Shown one piece after another: positions 54,048 through 63,083 of a stretch of 64,000 bases of DNA. This stretch comes from Leptospira jelokensis. Its GTDB lineage: Bacteria; Spirochaetota; Leptospiria; Leptospirales; Leptospiraceae. Position numbers and translations under genes: made by a program. Position 1 is the first letter of the stretch. Each line of letters opens with the position of its first letter. The notes below the pieces were generated by a model. That model was not told where the DNA came from and ran no database searches. It was given only the letters and a program-made list of their open reading frames with translations. The stretch covers positions 230,302 through 294,301 of the forward strand of contig NZ_RQGH01000033.1 in NCBI RefSeq assembly GCF_004769635.1, given 5' to 3'.

Positions 54048-55858
54048 ACAACTTTTCTTTGTTTGTTTTTATTTTTCACTTCATTTTGGTATGCATTGAA
54101 CAAATCAATATAACGTAAATAACCTAAACATCGATTGTCTTCGACGATGGCAAGTTTGTCGACATCATATTCCAATAAAATGCGAAGGGCTTTTCCAAGT
54201 GTATCCGATTGACACACTGGTGGCACATCTTGTACAATTTCTGCGCATGTGATTAAATTTTTAAGTTCTTCTTCATATTCTGGAAGGATTCTATTTTTAC
54301 GAAGGGAAACAATTCCTTTGTATTCTTCATTTGATCCTACTAAAATAAAATCACTTGCTTGGATTCCTGGTGCATTGGATTGCAACTGGGTTAATGAAAG
54401 ATGTTCGGAAACCATTGCATACTTTCGAAACTCAGTAAAATGATCCAATATCCGAATCCGATCCATAATGTCTTGGTTCATATCCCAATGGTGGGAAGGT
54501 GATAAAAATCTGTTTTTGATTTGGTTACGATAAATGGAAATCTTATGCGATAAAACCACTGCGATCATAGCAACAATCATAAGTGCAGGAAGTAATGCAT
54601 AACTTCCGATCATATCACACACCATAATCATTCCTGCAATGGGTGCCCTTGCCACTCCTGCAAAAAAGGAACCCATTCCTACTAGTAAAAAAGGAAACAC
54701 AATGATATTGAGTTCGGGGAACAAAACATTTGCCATTGTTCCTACAAAGGCACCTAACATCCCTCCTATGGCAAATGATGGCCCGAGTAACCCTCCCGAA
54801 CTTCCAGAGCCGACGGTAAGGGATGTGGAAAACACTTTAAAGATGGCAACAGCAAGTAAAAAAAACGGCCCTGAAAAACCAAAACTCGTTGAGGTTAAGA
54901 CTTCTCCATTGATCATCCTTTGGATGAGGCCAAAGCCCGAACCTAATACTTCTGGAAAAAGTAATGCAATGCATCCAACGATCAGTCCACCAAACGCTGG
55001 TTTTAGGAAATTGGGCAACGGAAGTTTCGAAAAGACATCTTGAACGAAGTGGTATACCTTTACAAAAAAGTAACCAACCACATAACATAAGAGTCCAAGC
55101 AAAATGTAGAGAGGGATATGCCGGTAATCATTTAAACTATATTCCTGTACAGAAAAGATCGACCCACTTCCAGCGATACTGGTGTAAGTCAGGTAAGCGG
55201 TTACAGAGGATAAGATACAAGGAACAAGAGAATCACTTTCAATGTCTTCTTGGTAAACCATCTCCACTGCAGTAATGGCACCACCGAGAGGTGCACGGAA
55301 AATGGCACCAAGCCCCCCAGCTGTTCCGGCAAGCATAAGGGTTCGCCTTGCTCTCGCACCTGCTCCTAAAAAATTTGCAAGGCTTGATCCAAAACCCGCG
55401 CCAATTTGTGCAGTAGGCCCTTCTTTTCCCCCCGATCCTCCAGAACCTAACGTAAGTATGGTGGCGATTGCTTTATAAAAAGGAACTTTGGTCCGAATTT
55501 TTCCTTCATTGAAATGAAAGGCATGGATGAGTGAATCAGTTCCTCCTCCCTGTGCTTCCGAACAGAAAAAACTTGTGATGATCCCAACAAGCAAACCACC
55601 AATCGCCGGTAAAAATAAAATCCATAGTGGGGACAATTCTCCCACATGTTCCACCGAATGGAAATGTAGGTCACCGGCAGGTGTGCCTGGGTCATAACCA
55701 ATCAGGTTGCCAAAGGTAAACGACTCTGTCCATGTCAGAGCCCAATTGAATCCATATGCGCCAACCCCAGAAAGTAACCCGATGAGAAGGGAATAGACAT
55801 AAATCGACCTAGGTCCCTGGATCGACAGCATGGTGTTTAGACCGAATGGGAGCCGCAT
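54044..55858 (-). CDS. ClC-family chloride channel/transporter with tandem CBS domains
   Basis: A 604-aa ClC protein. Selectivity-filter motifs: GSGGSGGKEGPTAQIGAGFGS (the K-E-G-P variant of G-x-E-G-P with the gating Glu), GSGSSGGLLGPSFAIGGMLGA and GVARAPIAGMIMVCDM. About 18 helices are expected. The C-terminal 140 residues form two CBS domains (SEHLSLTQLQSNAPGI, FILVGSNEEYKGIVSL, QSDTLGKALRILLEYDVDKLAIVED, CLGYLRYIDLFNAY) that may bind adenine nucleotides. First gene of the four-gene operon; the start at 55858 is uncertain, with a second Met ten residues later. Confidence 0.92.
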   Translation of the reverse strand: MRLPFGLNTMLSIQGPRSIYVYSLLIGLLSGVGAYGFNWALTWTESFTFGNLIGYDPGTPAGDLHFHSVEHVGELSPLWILFLPAIGGLLVGIITSFFCSEAQGGGTDSLIHAFHFNEGKIRTKVPFYKAIATILTLGSGGSGGKEGPTAQIGAGFGSSLANFLGAGARARRTLMLAGTAGGLGAIFRAPLGGAITAVEMVYQEDIESDSLVPCILSSVTAYLTYTSIAGSGSIFSVQEYSLNDYRHIPLYILLGLLCYVVGYFFVKVYHFVQDVFSKLPLPNFLKPAFGGLIVGCIALLFPEVLGSGFGLIQRMINGEVLTSTSFGFSGPFFLLAVAIFKVFSTSLTVGSGSSGGLLGPSFAIGGMLGAFVGTMANVLFPELNIIVFPFLLVGMGSFFAGVARAPIAGMIMVCDMIGSYALLPALMIVAMIAVVLSHKISIYRNQIKNRFLSPSHHWDMNQDIMDRIRILDHFTEFRKYAMVSEHLSLTQLQSNAPGIQASDFILVGSNEEYKGIVSLRKNRILPEYEEELKNLITCAEIVQDVPPVCQSDTLGKALRILLEYDVDKLAIVEDNRCLGYLRYIDLFNAYQNEVKNKNKQRKVV

Positions 55859-55946
55859 AGGGCAAGTTTATAATTTCCTCCAAATTTCCCAAGGAAATTC
55901 TGAATCCTCTTGACCCGATAAGGAATTCCTGGGACGATAGGATCGT

Positions 55947-56660
55947 ATGTTCCGAATTTACCTCGCATTTTTGGTTCTTTCCGCATCCTTTTGGGGCTGT
56001 GGCCTCAAAAACGAAAACAACGCGGCCCTAACGGTTCTCGATGAAAGCACTCCTGCTTTATTTGCGTTTAATGGAGAAGTGGATACAAGTGTGACAACCA
56101 GTTGCGGTCGTGCGGCACCTGCAACCAACACAACAGGAACTACCGGAACAACGACAGGAACCACAGGCACGACGGGATCGACAACAAACAATACACGATT
56201 TTCGGTGATCTCTCAGTTGATCTTCAAAACCAAAGAAACCTTAAACATCCGATTCCAATACGATAGCACACAAATCCAAGGGAACATTGACCCACAACAA
56301 GGTTTTATTTTAGCAGGTGGGCTATTTGGAAAAACAGTCCAAGGAACCCAAGGGACTGTGGAATGGTTCAACCAAGGGATTAACATTGATACTTCAAGCC
56401 AAACCACACAGCAGATTTCCTTTTTCAATTTAGAAATTCGTTTGAATGGAACTTACAGCACATCAACGACAAGTGCCGCCACCATATTACCTCAGTGTAA
56501 TACAACCGATGGGGTGAACTGTACATCAGCACAAACCACAACCCAATGTTTTACTTCTGATAACAGAACTTGTATTGTGCAAAATACAAGTGCAGATGCA
56601 AAACCCGTGATCATATCGGGAACCATCAAATGCAATGCACCGAACATCGTGCCACAGTGA
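55947..56660 (+). CDS. lipoprotein with a Thr/Gly repeat
   Basis: A 237-aa lipoprotein (signal FLVLSASFWGCGL). After ASCGRAAPA-type residues a low-complexity stretch of about 20 residues is made of TTG units (56129-56185), then a beta-rich domain with QFKTKETLNIRFQYDSTQIQ-like sequence and Cys pairs (LPQCN, VNCTS, QCFT, RTCIV, IKCN). The repeat DNA is built from ACNGGN units, so its length can vary between strains. The family is not recognised. Divergent from the ClC operon. Confidence 0.7.
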   Translation: MFRIYLAFLVLSASFWGCGLKNENNAALTVLDESTPALFAFNGEVDTSVTTSCGRAAPATNTTGTTGTTTGTTGTTGSTTNNTRFSVISQLIFKTKETLNIRFQYDSTQIQGNIDPQQGFILAGGLFGKTVQGTQGTVEWFNQGINIDTSSQTTQQISFFNLEIRLNGTYSTSTTSAATILPQCNTTDGVNCTSAQTTTQCFTSDNRTCIVQNTSADAKPVIISGTIKCNAPNIVPQ

Positions 56661-56683
56661 AGTGATTCAATTCGTTTCCCTCT

Positions 56684-58867
56684 TTGCGACGTAGCTTAGC
56701 ATTCCTTCTTTTTCCCTTTTTGCTTTATGCAGAAGGGGAACCATTCCTAAAACATTTAGGCACAAACCCAAACGTATCCAACGAGCAAAACGCAGAAAGT
56801 CAGGAACTCTACTACTTTGGTTTTACCAAAGAGAGCCACTACTACCAAATCACTCTTCCAGAAGATGGAGAACGGTATTTCCATTTTGAAAATGGAATGT
56901 TTTCAGAATTTGATTTTGCCTTATACAATGAAGGAACTCTTGTAAAAGCCTATCCTTCCGGTCTACTTCGAAAAAAAAATCCCATCGTTTCTTATACCGG
57001 TGGTTTTTTAATCCCCGCTAAAGAAAAAGGAACGTATCAATTTAGGATCCGATCGGATGATACGCATCGGATTAATTTTCGGATTCGCAAAGAATCGGAA
57101 CTTTTCCAATACACGAAGGCATTGTCTTTGTGGCAGGGACTTTATTTAGGCCTCTGTTTACTTTTGGCTCTCTTTACGGCGATCCAGTATGCTTTGTTAC
57201 GGGAAAAAATTTCTCTTTATCTAACCATTGCAATCTTAACTGTTTTGTTTACCAACTTACTTAGGTCTGGTTTATTTTATGAATATGAATTTAGTAACCT
57301 AACATGGTTTTTTCGGTATGTACCAGGACTCTTGGCACTAAGCCCGATTGGCCTCATTCTATTTTTACGTGAATTCCTTCATACAAAGAAGTTGTATCCT
57401 AACTTTGACAAATACCTCATCATCTATATTTACATTTTGTTAGTTTCCATCTTCATTGTATTGATTGACCTTCAATTGTTTTTTCGATTTATATATACCA
57501 ATAGTTTGATGTTATCCACTTTTACTTTTGGATACTCGATCTATAGTTTGTTCAAAAAAGAAGAACATGCCAAGGTTTTATTTTTTGCATTTTTCGTAAG
57601 GCAGATCAGCACCCTATTATTAATTTTTACAAATACTGGATTTTTGCCATCGTTTCCTTTTTTGAGTTCTGCCAATGAAATTGGAGCCGCGATCCAAATG
57701 ACAATTTTTACGATTGTTGTTTCCAAATTCCAAATCCAAACACGAATATTGAAGGAACAAACTGTCACAAAGGTTAACGAAGAATTGGAATTTATGGTTT
57801 CGGAACGAACAAAAGAACTCCAACTCCAAAAAGAAAAACTAGAAAACACAATTTTACAATTAAGCCAAACAGAAAACCAACTGGCTCTCTCTGAAAAAAT
57901 GACAGAGTTAGGAAAACTTGTCGCAGGTGTTGCACATGAAATCAATAACCCACTGAGCGCCATAAAAGCGTCCATCGAAACTTTGATGGAATCCAAACAA
58001 AATGAAACCAATCAATTAGGTTCTAAGGAAAATATCTATTCCTCACTCGACACAAATAAAATCCAAACACTGACACGAATGTTCCAACACCAATCAGACT
58101 TTGGACTTGTGGCAAGTTATACAGAACGAAAAGAAAAAAAAGCAGAATTGAAAAACATTCTAAAAAGTAATGGATTGGAATATGACGAAGCAACTTTGGA
58201 AAAATTTTTAGATGTAGGGATCACAAAATTAAACGAAGAGGAAATTGTATTATTACAAATTGGAAAAGAAAAACTCACGGATTTGATCCTTGAGGAAAAA
58301 AACTTTCGCCTTCACTTGTCCATCATCCAAATTGCAGTGGATCGTTCTTCTAAAATCATTCTCGCACTCAAAAACTTTTCGAGAGTCACGCATTCCGAAC
58401 ACAGGAAAATATTTACCCTACTCGAGAACATAGAGACCGTAATTACCATCTATCAATACAGAATGCGAAGTAAAGTTTCCTTAAAAAAAACGTTTTTAAC
58501 CGATGCGACAATTCTTGGTTGGCCAGAGGACCTAATGCGTGTTTGGACAAACTTAATCCTAAATGCATTGGAAGCCATGAAACAAAAAGGAAACCTTACC
58601 ATCTCAACAGAAAAAAATGGAAAATATGTAGAAGTGAAAGTCATTGATAACGGAGCAGGAATCCCTATCGAAATTCAGAAAAAGATATTTGAACCATTTT
58701 TTACCACAAAACAACAAGGGGAAGGCACAGGGATGGGGCTTGGGATCTCAAAATCCATCATAGAAAAACATTTCGGAAAAATTTCAGTGGAGTCAGAACC
58801 AGGTAGGACTTGTTTTTCGATTTTGTTACCAGCGATCGAACTCATCGACCCACATGCTACAGAATGA
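56684..58867 (+). CDS. 7TM-DISM-type sensor histidine kinase
   Basis: A 727-aa sensor kinase. TTG at 56684 starts a signal peptide (LAFLLFPFLLYAEG), then a periplasmic DISMED2-like beta domain (about 25-150), seven TM helices (about 155-350), a coiled coil, and kinase core. H box: AGVAHEINNPLSAIKAS (His about 418). N box: NLILNALEAM; G1 DNGAGI; G2 GTGMGLGIS; the ATP lid is usual. Between the H box and the second DHp helix (SKIILALKNFSR about 558) lie about 90 extra residues. No response regulator is adjacent, so it is an orphan or phosphorelay kinase. It starts 23 bases after the lipoprotein stop. Confidence 0.88.
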   Translation: MRRSLAFLLFPFLLYAEGEPFLKHLGTNPNVSNEQNAESQELYYFGFTKESHYYQITLPEDGERYFHFENGMFSEFDFALYNEGTLVKAYPSGLLRKKNPIVSYTGGFLIPAKEKGTYQFRIRSDDTHRINFRIRKESELFQYTKALSLWQGLYLGLCLLLALFTAIQYALLREKISLYLTIAILTVLFTNLLRSGLFYEYEFSNLTWFFRYVPGLLALSPIGLILFLREFLHTKKLYPNFDKYLIIYIYILLVSIFIVLIDLQLFFRFIYTNSLMLSTFTFGYSIYSLFKKEEHAKVLFFAFFVRQISTLLLIFTNTGFLPSFPFLSSANEIGAAIQMTIFTIVVSKFQIQTRILKEQTVTKVNEELEFMVSERTKELQLQKEKLENTILQLSQTENQLALSEKMTELGKLVAGVAHEINNPLSAIKASIETLMESKQNETNQLGSKENIYSSLDTNKIQTLTRMFQHQSDFGLVASYTERKEKKAELKNILKSNGLEYDEATLEKFLDVGITKLNEEEIVLLQIGKEKLTDLILEEKNFRLHLSIIQIAVDRSSKIILALKNFSRVTHSEHRKIFTLLENIETVITIYQYRMRSKVSLKKTFLTDATILGWPEDLMRVWTNLILNALEAMKQKGNLTISTEKNGKYVEVKVIDNGAGIPIEIQKKIFEPFFTTKQQGEGTGMGLGISKSIIEKHFGKISVESEPGRTCFSILLPAIELIDPHATE

Positions 58868-58892
58868 ATCTAAATATATAAAAGTATTAAAG

Positions 58893-59846
58893 TTACGTGA
58901 GTCGGCCAAGTTGTTCAATAAAGAGCTCACGTTCCTTTGACTTTGGAAATTGATTTAGGAAAACGAGTAATTCGTTTTTTTCTTTTTCCAATTCTTTGTG
59001 CAGTATCGTAGGGATTTGTTTAGCGTTCATTAAATCTAAAATCATCGTTTCGTCACTAGAAGTACGAGTGTCTTTCTGAAACATTTGGTTCAGTTTTCTT
59101 TTTTCAAGTAAACTGAGTTTTGAACGTAAGACCAAAACAGGATAGGTATATAAGCCATTTTTGAAATCTTTTAGGAATTCTTTCCCACTTGCTTTTGAAT
59201 CGACAAAATAGTCCAAACAATCGTCTTTTTTCTGGAACAATTTTCCCAACCTAACTCCGAATTGGCGAAATTCCTTTCGTTTTTCTTTCGATTGGTTTGC
59301 CAATATTGCCGCCGACTCTGTACAAACACCAAACAAGGAAGCGGTTTTCCCATAAATGATTTGATCGTAGATTTTTAATGTGATGTTTGGATTTTTTTCC
59401 CACTCCATCTGCAATAGTTCACTCACAGAAAGGTCTCTTAACACTTGCGAAAAAATTTCCATAAGCTCAGGATTGCCAAGTGTGTTGAGTCGGCTAATCC
59501 CACATGCCAATAGATAATCCCCTGCAAGGATTGCTGTTTTATTACCGAAACTAGCACCAATCGTTGGTTTTCCACGGCGAATGGGAGCATTGTCAACCAC
59601 GTCATCATGTAACAAACTGGCAGCATGGATAAGCTCTGCAACACTTCCTACATCAAGCCAACTAACACCCTTTACATTTAAGAATTGACAAAATAGATAA
59701 TGGGCAAAAGGACGAATCCTTTTTCCTCCCGAAGTAATGACTTGTTTTTTGATTTTTTTAAGGATGGGGATGTCTTCGGAGATGATATTATCTAAATTTT
59801 TATCAAATTGAGATAATATAGTTTGGATCTTAAATTTTGAATTCAT
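58893..59846 (-). CDS. polyprenyl diphosphate synthase
   Basis: A 317-aa trans-isoprenyl diphosphate synthase. First Asp-rich motif: HAASLLHDDVVDNAPIRRG (DDVVD); second, at about residue 205-230, KKDDCLDYFVDSKASGKEF, with DDCLD. GGKRIRPFAHYL is the N-terminal substrate loop. It extends isopentenyl chains, probably making a C35-C45 quinone side chain (ispB-like); chain length cannot be read here. The ATG overlaps the stop of the SirB1-like gene. Confidence 0.9.
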   Translation of the reverse strand: MNSKFKIQTILSQFDKNLDNIISEDIPILKKIKKQVITSGGKRIRPFAHYLFCQFLNVKGVSWLDVGSVAELIHAASLLHDDVVDNAPIRRGKPTIGASFGNKTAILAGDYLLACGISRLNTLGNPELMEIFSQVLRDLSVSELLQMEWEKNPNITLKIYDQIIYGKTASLFGVCTESAAILANQSKEKRKEFRQFGVRLGKLFQKKDDCLDYFVDSKASGKEFLKDFKNGLYTYPVLVLRSKLSLLEKRKLNQMFQKDTRTSSDETMILDLMNAKQIPTILHKELEKEKNELLVFLNQFPKSKERELFIEQLGRLT

Positions 59847-60742
59847 CCGTTGTCCACATGTGTGGATCGACTTTCGAGAATCTGAAGATGATCCTTAATC
59901 GTATGTTCCATTTCCTTGGACTGGTTATCACGATAGATATGGAGTAAATTGCGACACATCCGTTTGATCATAGAAAGTGTGGATGCTTTGGTGAAATACT
60001 TAGGAGAATTGGAATATCCATTTGCCTCCAAAAATTTTTCACATGTGAATTTATCTAATAAAACGCCACCATGGAATGGATCGATATAAGTAAAATACCC
60101 TTCGGATTCATATTGTAAAAGAAAATGGAGTGGAAGGTTAGTTCCATACAATGGCAAACCAAGACGTTGCGCAACAAGTAGATACACAACCGACAATGAA
60201 ATTGGAATTCCCAATCGACTTTTGATCACTTGGAATAAATAAGAATTCCCTGGATCATTATAGTTTTGGATGTTCCCAACAAATCCTTCTTCTTGGAACA
60301 TCACTTGGCAAAGGATTTGTACTTTTAATTCGTCTGTTAGATACCCAGAATGATCATCGTATAACTCAGAAATACGAAGGGCGATACGATCCAACTCCTG
60401 TTTGATTTCTGCATAATTTTGATCAGGGAAACCAATGCTCGAAAGTTGAACCACCATCTCTTCCAAATCTTTATAGTGATTTGTATTCCCACGTAACGTG
60501 AGTTTGAAGAAAGAATGGCGTAGTCGATGGCGTAATATTTCTGATTTTAGATTACGAGCTTGGACACGAAGGTAAGGATCCTTCACTTCATCCAATGCAG
60601 ATTCCAATTGGATTTGCCAAGGGATACGAGAAGCAATGAGTTTTAAGAGGAAACGTTTTTTTTCTGCTGGGGCAATTTCCCAATCATACAAGAGACGGGT
60701 GATATCATCCGGGTAAAAATCAGGAAAAGAGTTTTGTCCCAT
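59843..60742 (-). CDS. SirB1-like transglutaminase-fold protein
   Basis: A 299-aa protein of the SirB1 family: YNDPGNSYLFQVIKSRLGIPISLSVVYLLVAQRLGLPLYGTNLPLHFLLQ, the central motif, and DPFHGGVLLD. The family has a transglutaminase-like fold; the normal catalytic Cys is not evident. N-terminal half is helical, with HEAT-like repeats. It is cytoplasmic and of unknown function. Downstream of the transketolase subunit by about 48 bp and coupled to the polyprenyl synthase. Confidence 0.85.
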   Translation of the reverse strand: MGQNSFPDFYPDDITRLLYDWEIAPAEKKRFLLKLIASRIPWQIQLESALDEVKDPYLRVQARNLKSEILRHRLRHSFFKLTLRGNTNHYKDLEEMVVQLSSIGFPDQNYAEIKQELDRIALRISELYDDHSGYLTDELKVQILCQVMFQEEGFVGNIQNYNDPGNSYLFQVIKSRLGIPISLSVVYLLVAQRLGLPLYGTNLPLHFLLQYESEGYFTYIDPFHGGVLLDKFTCEKFLEANGYSNSPKYFTKASTLSMIKRMCRNLLHIYRDNQSKEMEHTIKDHLQILESRSTHVDNG

Positions 60743-60790
60743 GCAAAAACTATCGTGATAAAATTACAAAAGTCAATCGAAACAAAAACT

Positions 60791-61603
60791 TTATGCTAAT
60801 TCTGCAAGAGCTTGTGCTTCTTGTTCTTTATTTGGTGGAGTACCATGCCACTTCGGATTATTTTCCATATAAGAAACACCTTTACCTAAAATGGTTCTAA
60901 AGACGATGAGTGTTGGTCCACTTGTATGCTCTTTTGCTTTGGCAAATGCAGAAAAAATTTCTTCCATATTATGTCCGTCTGCATTGATTACATTCCAACC
61001 AAACATCTCAAACTTCTTATCCAATGGTTCTAACTTCATGACTTCTTCTGTGTTCCCATCGATTTGGATGTAGTTACGATCCATAAAGGCGATGAGGTTA
61101 TCTGTTTTGAAGTGAACAGCAGACTGTGCTGCTTCCCAAGTCATACCTTCACCACATTCACCATCAGAAATGCATGTATAAATTTTATATGTCTCTTTTT
61201 TTAACTTCGCACCAAGTGCAAGTCCAACCGATACAGATAATCCTTGTCCAAGAGATCCTGAGCTAGACTCAATCCCTTTCATATAACGAGTGGAAGGATG
61301 GCCTTGTAGGTATGAATTGATATTGCGGAATGTAAGAAGGTCGTCCACTGGGAAGTAACCAGACAGTCCCATAGCAGCATAACGAACTGCGCATACGTGT
61401 CCGTTAGATAGGATCAGACGGTCTCTTTCTGGCATTTCTGGATTTTTGGGATCATGATTTAAAATGGAAGTATAAAGAGCAGCGTAGATATCTGCAAGTC
61501 CAAGTGGTCCACCTGGGTGGCCTGAATTGGCAGCTGTAACCATTTTGATTACTTGGATTCGGATATCGTTTGCAAATTTCTTTGCGACTTCAATTTTTTC
61601 CAT
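60791..61603 (-). CDS. transketolase, N-terminal (TPP-binding) subunit
   Basis: About 270 aa from the ATG at 61603, with AAGGA six bases upstream (the ATG at 61609 overlaps the SD region). The N-terminal TPP domain: [43 protein letters not shown], the GDG-like [14 protein letters not shown] and the [10 protein letters not shown] loop. Ends [16 protein letters not shown]. Split transketolases need a C-terminal partner encoded separately; none is adjacent here, where a SirB1-like gene follows. It carries two-carbon units in the pentose phosphate pathway. Confidence 0.9.
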   Translation of the reverse strand: MEKIEVAKKFANDIRIQVIKMVTAANSGHPGGPLGLADIYAALYTSILNHDPKNPEMPERDRLILSNGHVCAVRYAAMGLSGYFPVDDLLTFRNINSYLQGHPSTRYMKGIESSSGSLGQGLSVSVGLALGAKLKKETYKIYTCISDGECGEGMTWEAAQSAVHFKTDNLIAFMDRNYIQIDGNTEEVMKLEPLDKKFEMFGWNVINADGHNMEEIFSAFAKAKEHTSGPTLIVFRTILGKGVSYMENNPKWHGTPPNKEQEAQALAELA

Positions 61604-61612
61604 GAACATTCC

Positions 61613-62002
61613 TTAATGCGGTGTTGATTGAAATAAAAACAGACCGGAGATATAAACAATCGTGTACAATGGCAAAAAGATGTAATGCAATTTTACATGC
61701 AGATTACGAATTCTTTTCCAACCAGTGTAACCCATCACAAGCATCAAAACCAGGCTGATCGCCGCAAAAAAACGATGGGTATGGATGACAAATTCTGGAG
61801 CAGTCGGATAAATCTGAAATTCCGATATTCCACCTAACAGATATTTGATCGCAAGTAGATAAACAGCAGCAGTTAAATTGGATAAAATCCCGATTGCATT
61901 GAAGATACGGTGTTTTGTAACAGCTGACTTTCGAAAAAAATAACCGGTATAAAAACCCAAAATCGAAAGGGTCATGAAGGAATTTACAAAAAACAGTGCC
62001 AT
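61613..62002 (-). CDS. small multi-pass membrane protein
   Basis: A 129-aa protein with four hydrophobic helices and several His residues (H near 31, 74-76, 102 and 106), among them FVIHTHRFFAAISLVLM and HVKLHYIFLPLYTIVY. The pattern is like small heme-b or DUF420/DUF2306-like proteins, but no family is firmly recognised. It ends 9 bases before the transketolase start, so they may be cotranscribed. Confidence 0.6.
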   Translation of the reverse strand: MALFFVNSFMTLSILGFYTGYFFRKSAVTKHRIFNAIGILSNLTAAVYLLAIKYLLGGISEFQIYPTAPEFVIHTHRFFAAISLVLMLVMGYTGWKRIRNLHVKLHYIFLPLYTIVYISGLFLFQSTPH

Positions 62003-62086
62003 CTAGGGTCATTCTGCAAGAATCCACCACCACTCAAAGAATTTTTATTTGACCTTAACCGCTTTTCACAAAAATTGGATATGCAT

Positions 62087-62161
62087 GCCGCCTTAGCTCA
62101 GTGGTAGAGCAGCTGTTTTGTAAACAGCCGGTCGGAGGTTCAAATCCCTCAGGCGGCTCCA
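62087..62161 (+). tRNA. tRNA-Thr (UGU)
   Basis: A full cloverleaf with the CCA encoded. Acceptor GCCGCCT pairs with AGGCGGC; discriminator T then CCA (62159-62161). The D-arm has GCTC...GAGC, the anticodon stem is CTGTT/AACAG and the loop TTGTAAA puts the anticodon TGT at 62119-62121. T-arm GGAGGTTCAAATCCC. About 72 nt plus CCA. Confidence 0.95.
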
Positions 62162-62167
62162 TGCAAC

Positions 62168-62240
<73 letters not shown>

Positions 62241-62255
<15 letters not shown>

Positions 62256-62319
62256 AACTAAGTTTCGATTCTACGAAACAAAACTCCCAACTAACAACTA
62301 ATTGAAGGATTCGAATAGA
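62241..62319. repeat. 79-bp direct repeat A, copy 1 (begins inside tRNA-Tyr)
   Basis: Identical to 62425-62503, offset 184 bp. It starts with the last 14 bases of the tRNA-Tyr acceptor/T-arm region (ATCCTTCCCTGCCC) and continues past the gene to GAATAGA. A tRNA-3'-end duplicate is what a site-specific integration or a tandem duplication leaves. Confidence 0.85.
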
Positions 62320-62341
62320 GGAGATCGTCTGCGACCCATAG

Positions 62342-62413
62342 GGAGCAGTTTCCGCATGGATGCGGAAAAGATCGACGACGGGCCCGCGCGAACGGAGCCA
62401 GGATGGCGGAGTG
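62342..62413. repeat. 72-bp direct repeat B, copy 1
   Basis: One mismatch (G against T) from 62583-62654. Contains the palindrome TTCCGCAT-GG-ATGCGGAA and a GC-rich GGGCCCGCGCGAACG. Composition is far more GC-rich than the surrounding genes. Confidence 0.85.
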
Positions 62414-62424
62414 AAGGGTGGGCG

Positions 62425-62503
62425 ATCCTTCCCTGCCCAAACTAAGTTTCGATTCTACGAAACAAAACTCCCAACTAACAACTAATTGAAGGATTCGAAT
62501 AGA
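62425..62503. repeat. 79-bp direct repeat A, copy 2
   Basis: A perfect copy of 62241-62319, including the tRNA-Tyr 3' end but without the rest of the tRNA. It cannot make a functional tRNA. Confidence 0.85.
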
Positions 62504-62582
62504 ACCCGAGCGACTTCGACCCCGCGAAGCTTTCGTAAAAAGCTGAGGCGATGTTGGTTGCCGAAGGCAATCAAGGGGGGAT

Positions 62583-62654
62583 GGAGCAGTTTCCGCATGG
62601 ATGCGGAAAAGATCGACGACGGGCCCGCGCGAACGTAGCCAGGATGGCGGAGTG
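62583..62654. repeat. 72-bp direct repeat B, copy 2
   Basis: Partner of 62342-62413, offset 241 bp. With repeat A it makes an A-B-A'-B' block of about 410 bp. The segment between (62504-62582) holds short complementary runs such as CGAAGCTTTCG and GCCGAAGGC, and no gene. Confidence 0.85.
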
Positions 62655-62693
62655 TTGTGGTTTCTGTGAAACAGAGTTGAGCACGAATTAAAA

Positions 62694-63083
62694 TTATTTT
62701 TCTATGAATTGACTAGCCCAATTATAAACTAGTTCCGCTAATTCAGCTGCCTTTGCATATTCAGCATAGAGAATTTCTTCATAATCACCTGGATATCGAG
62801 TCGCCACAGCATAGTCTGTTAAAATTGCAAGTTCCTCAAAGAAACTAGGTTTTTCAATCTGATCTGGCAAAGAAAGTATTAGAGTTTTAATATTGTGAGT
62901 GAAAAGAAATTCAACATTTTCTTTTATCAAGACAGCTTTTAGAGATTTTTCTGCAACTTGTTGGGCATGAAAACAGAGCTGATTGAGTAAAATATCATTT
63001 TTATCCCCAAGTTTTGCCAGGGCTAAATCACTTTTTGCATGAATAAGCCAAGTTTCTGGTGAACTTGGGTCATTATGCAGCAT
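62694..63083 (-). CDS. HEPN-domain protein (HepT-like partner of an MNT enzyme)
   Basis: A 129-aa HEPN protein: WLIHAKSDLALAKLG, HAQQVAEKSLKAVLI, FTHNIKTLI and TDYAVATRYPGDYEE, the order seen in COG2250-type HEPN. Canonical HepT toxins have R-x4-6-H in their catalytic helix; no such pair is visible here (R is followed by Y-P-G-D-Y with no His). The start overlaps the MNT gene by 11 bp. It could be an RNase toxin with a variant site or a non-toxic partner. Confidence 0.85.
   Translation of the reverse strand: MLHNDPSSPETWLIHAKSDLALAKLGDKNDILLNQLCFHAQQVAEKSLKAVLIKENVEFLFTHNIKTLILSLPDQIEKPSFFEELAILTDYAVATRYPGDYEEILYAEYAKAAELAELVYNWASQFIEK

Noticed and set aside
62256..62693. CRISPR array suspected from the repeats after tRNA-Tyr
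   Set aside because: There are only two copies each of two different repeats, 79 and 72 bp long, with no regular short spacers and no cas genes.
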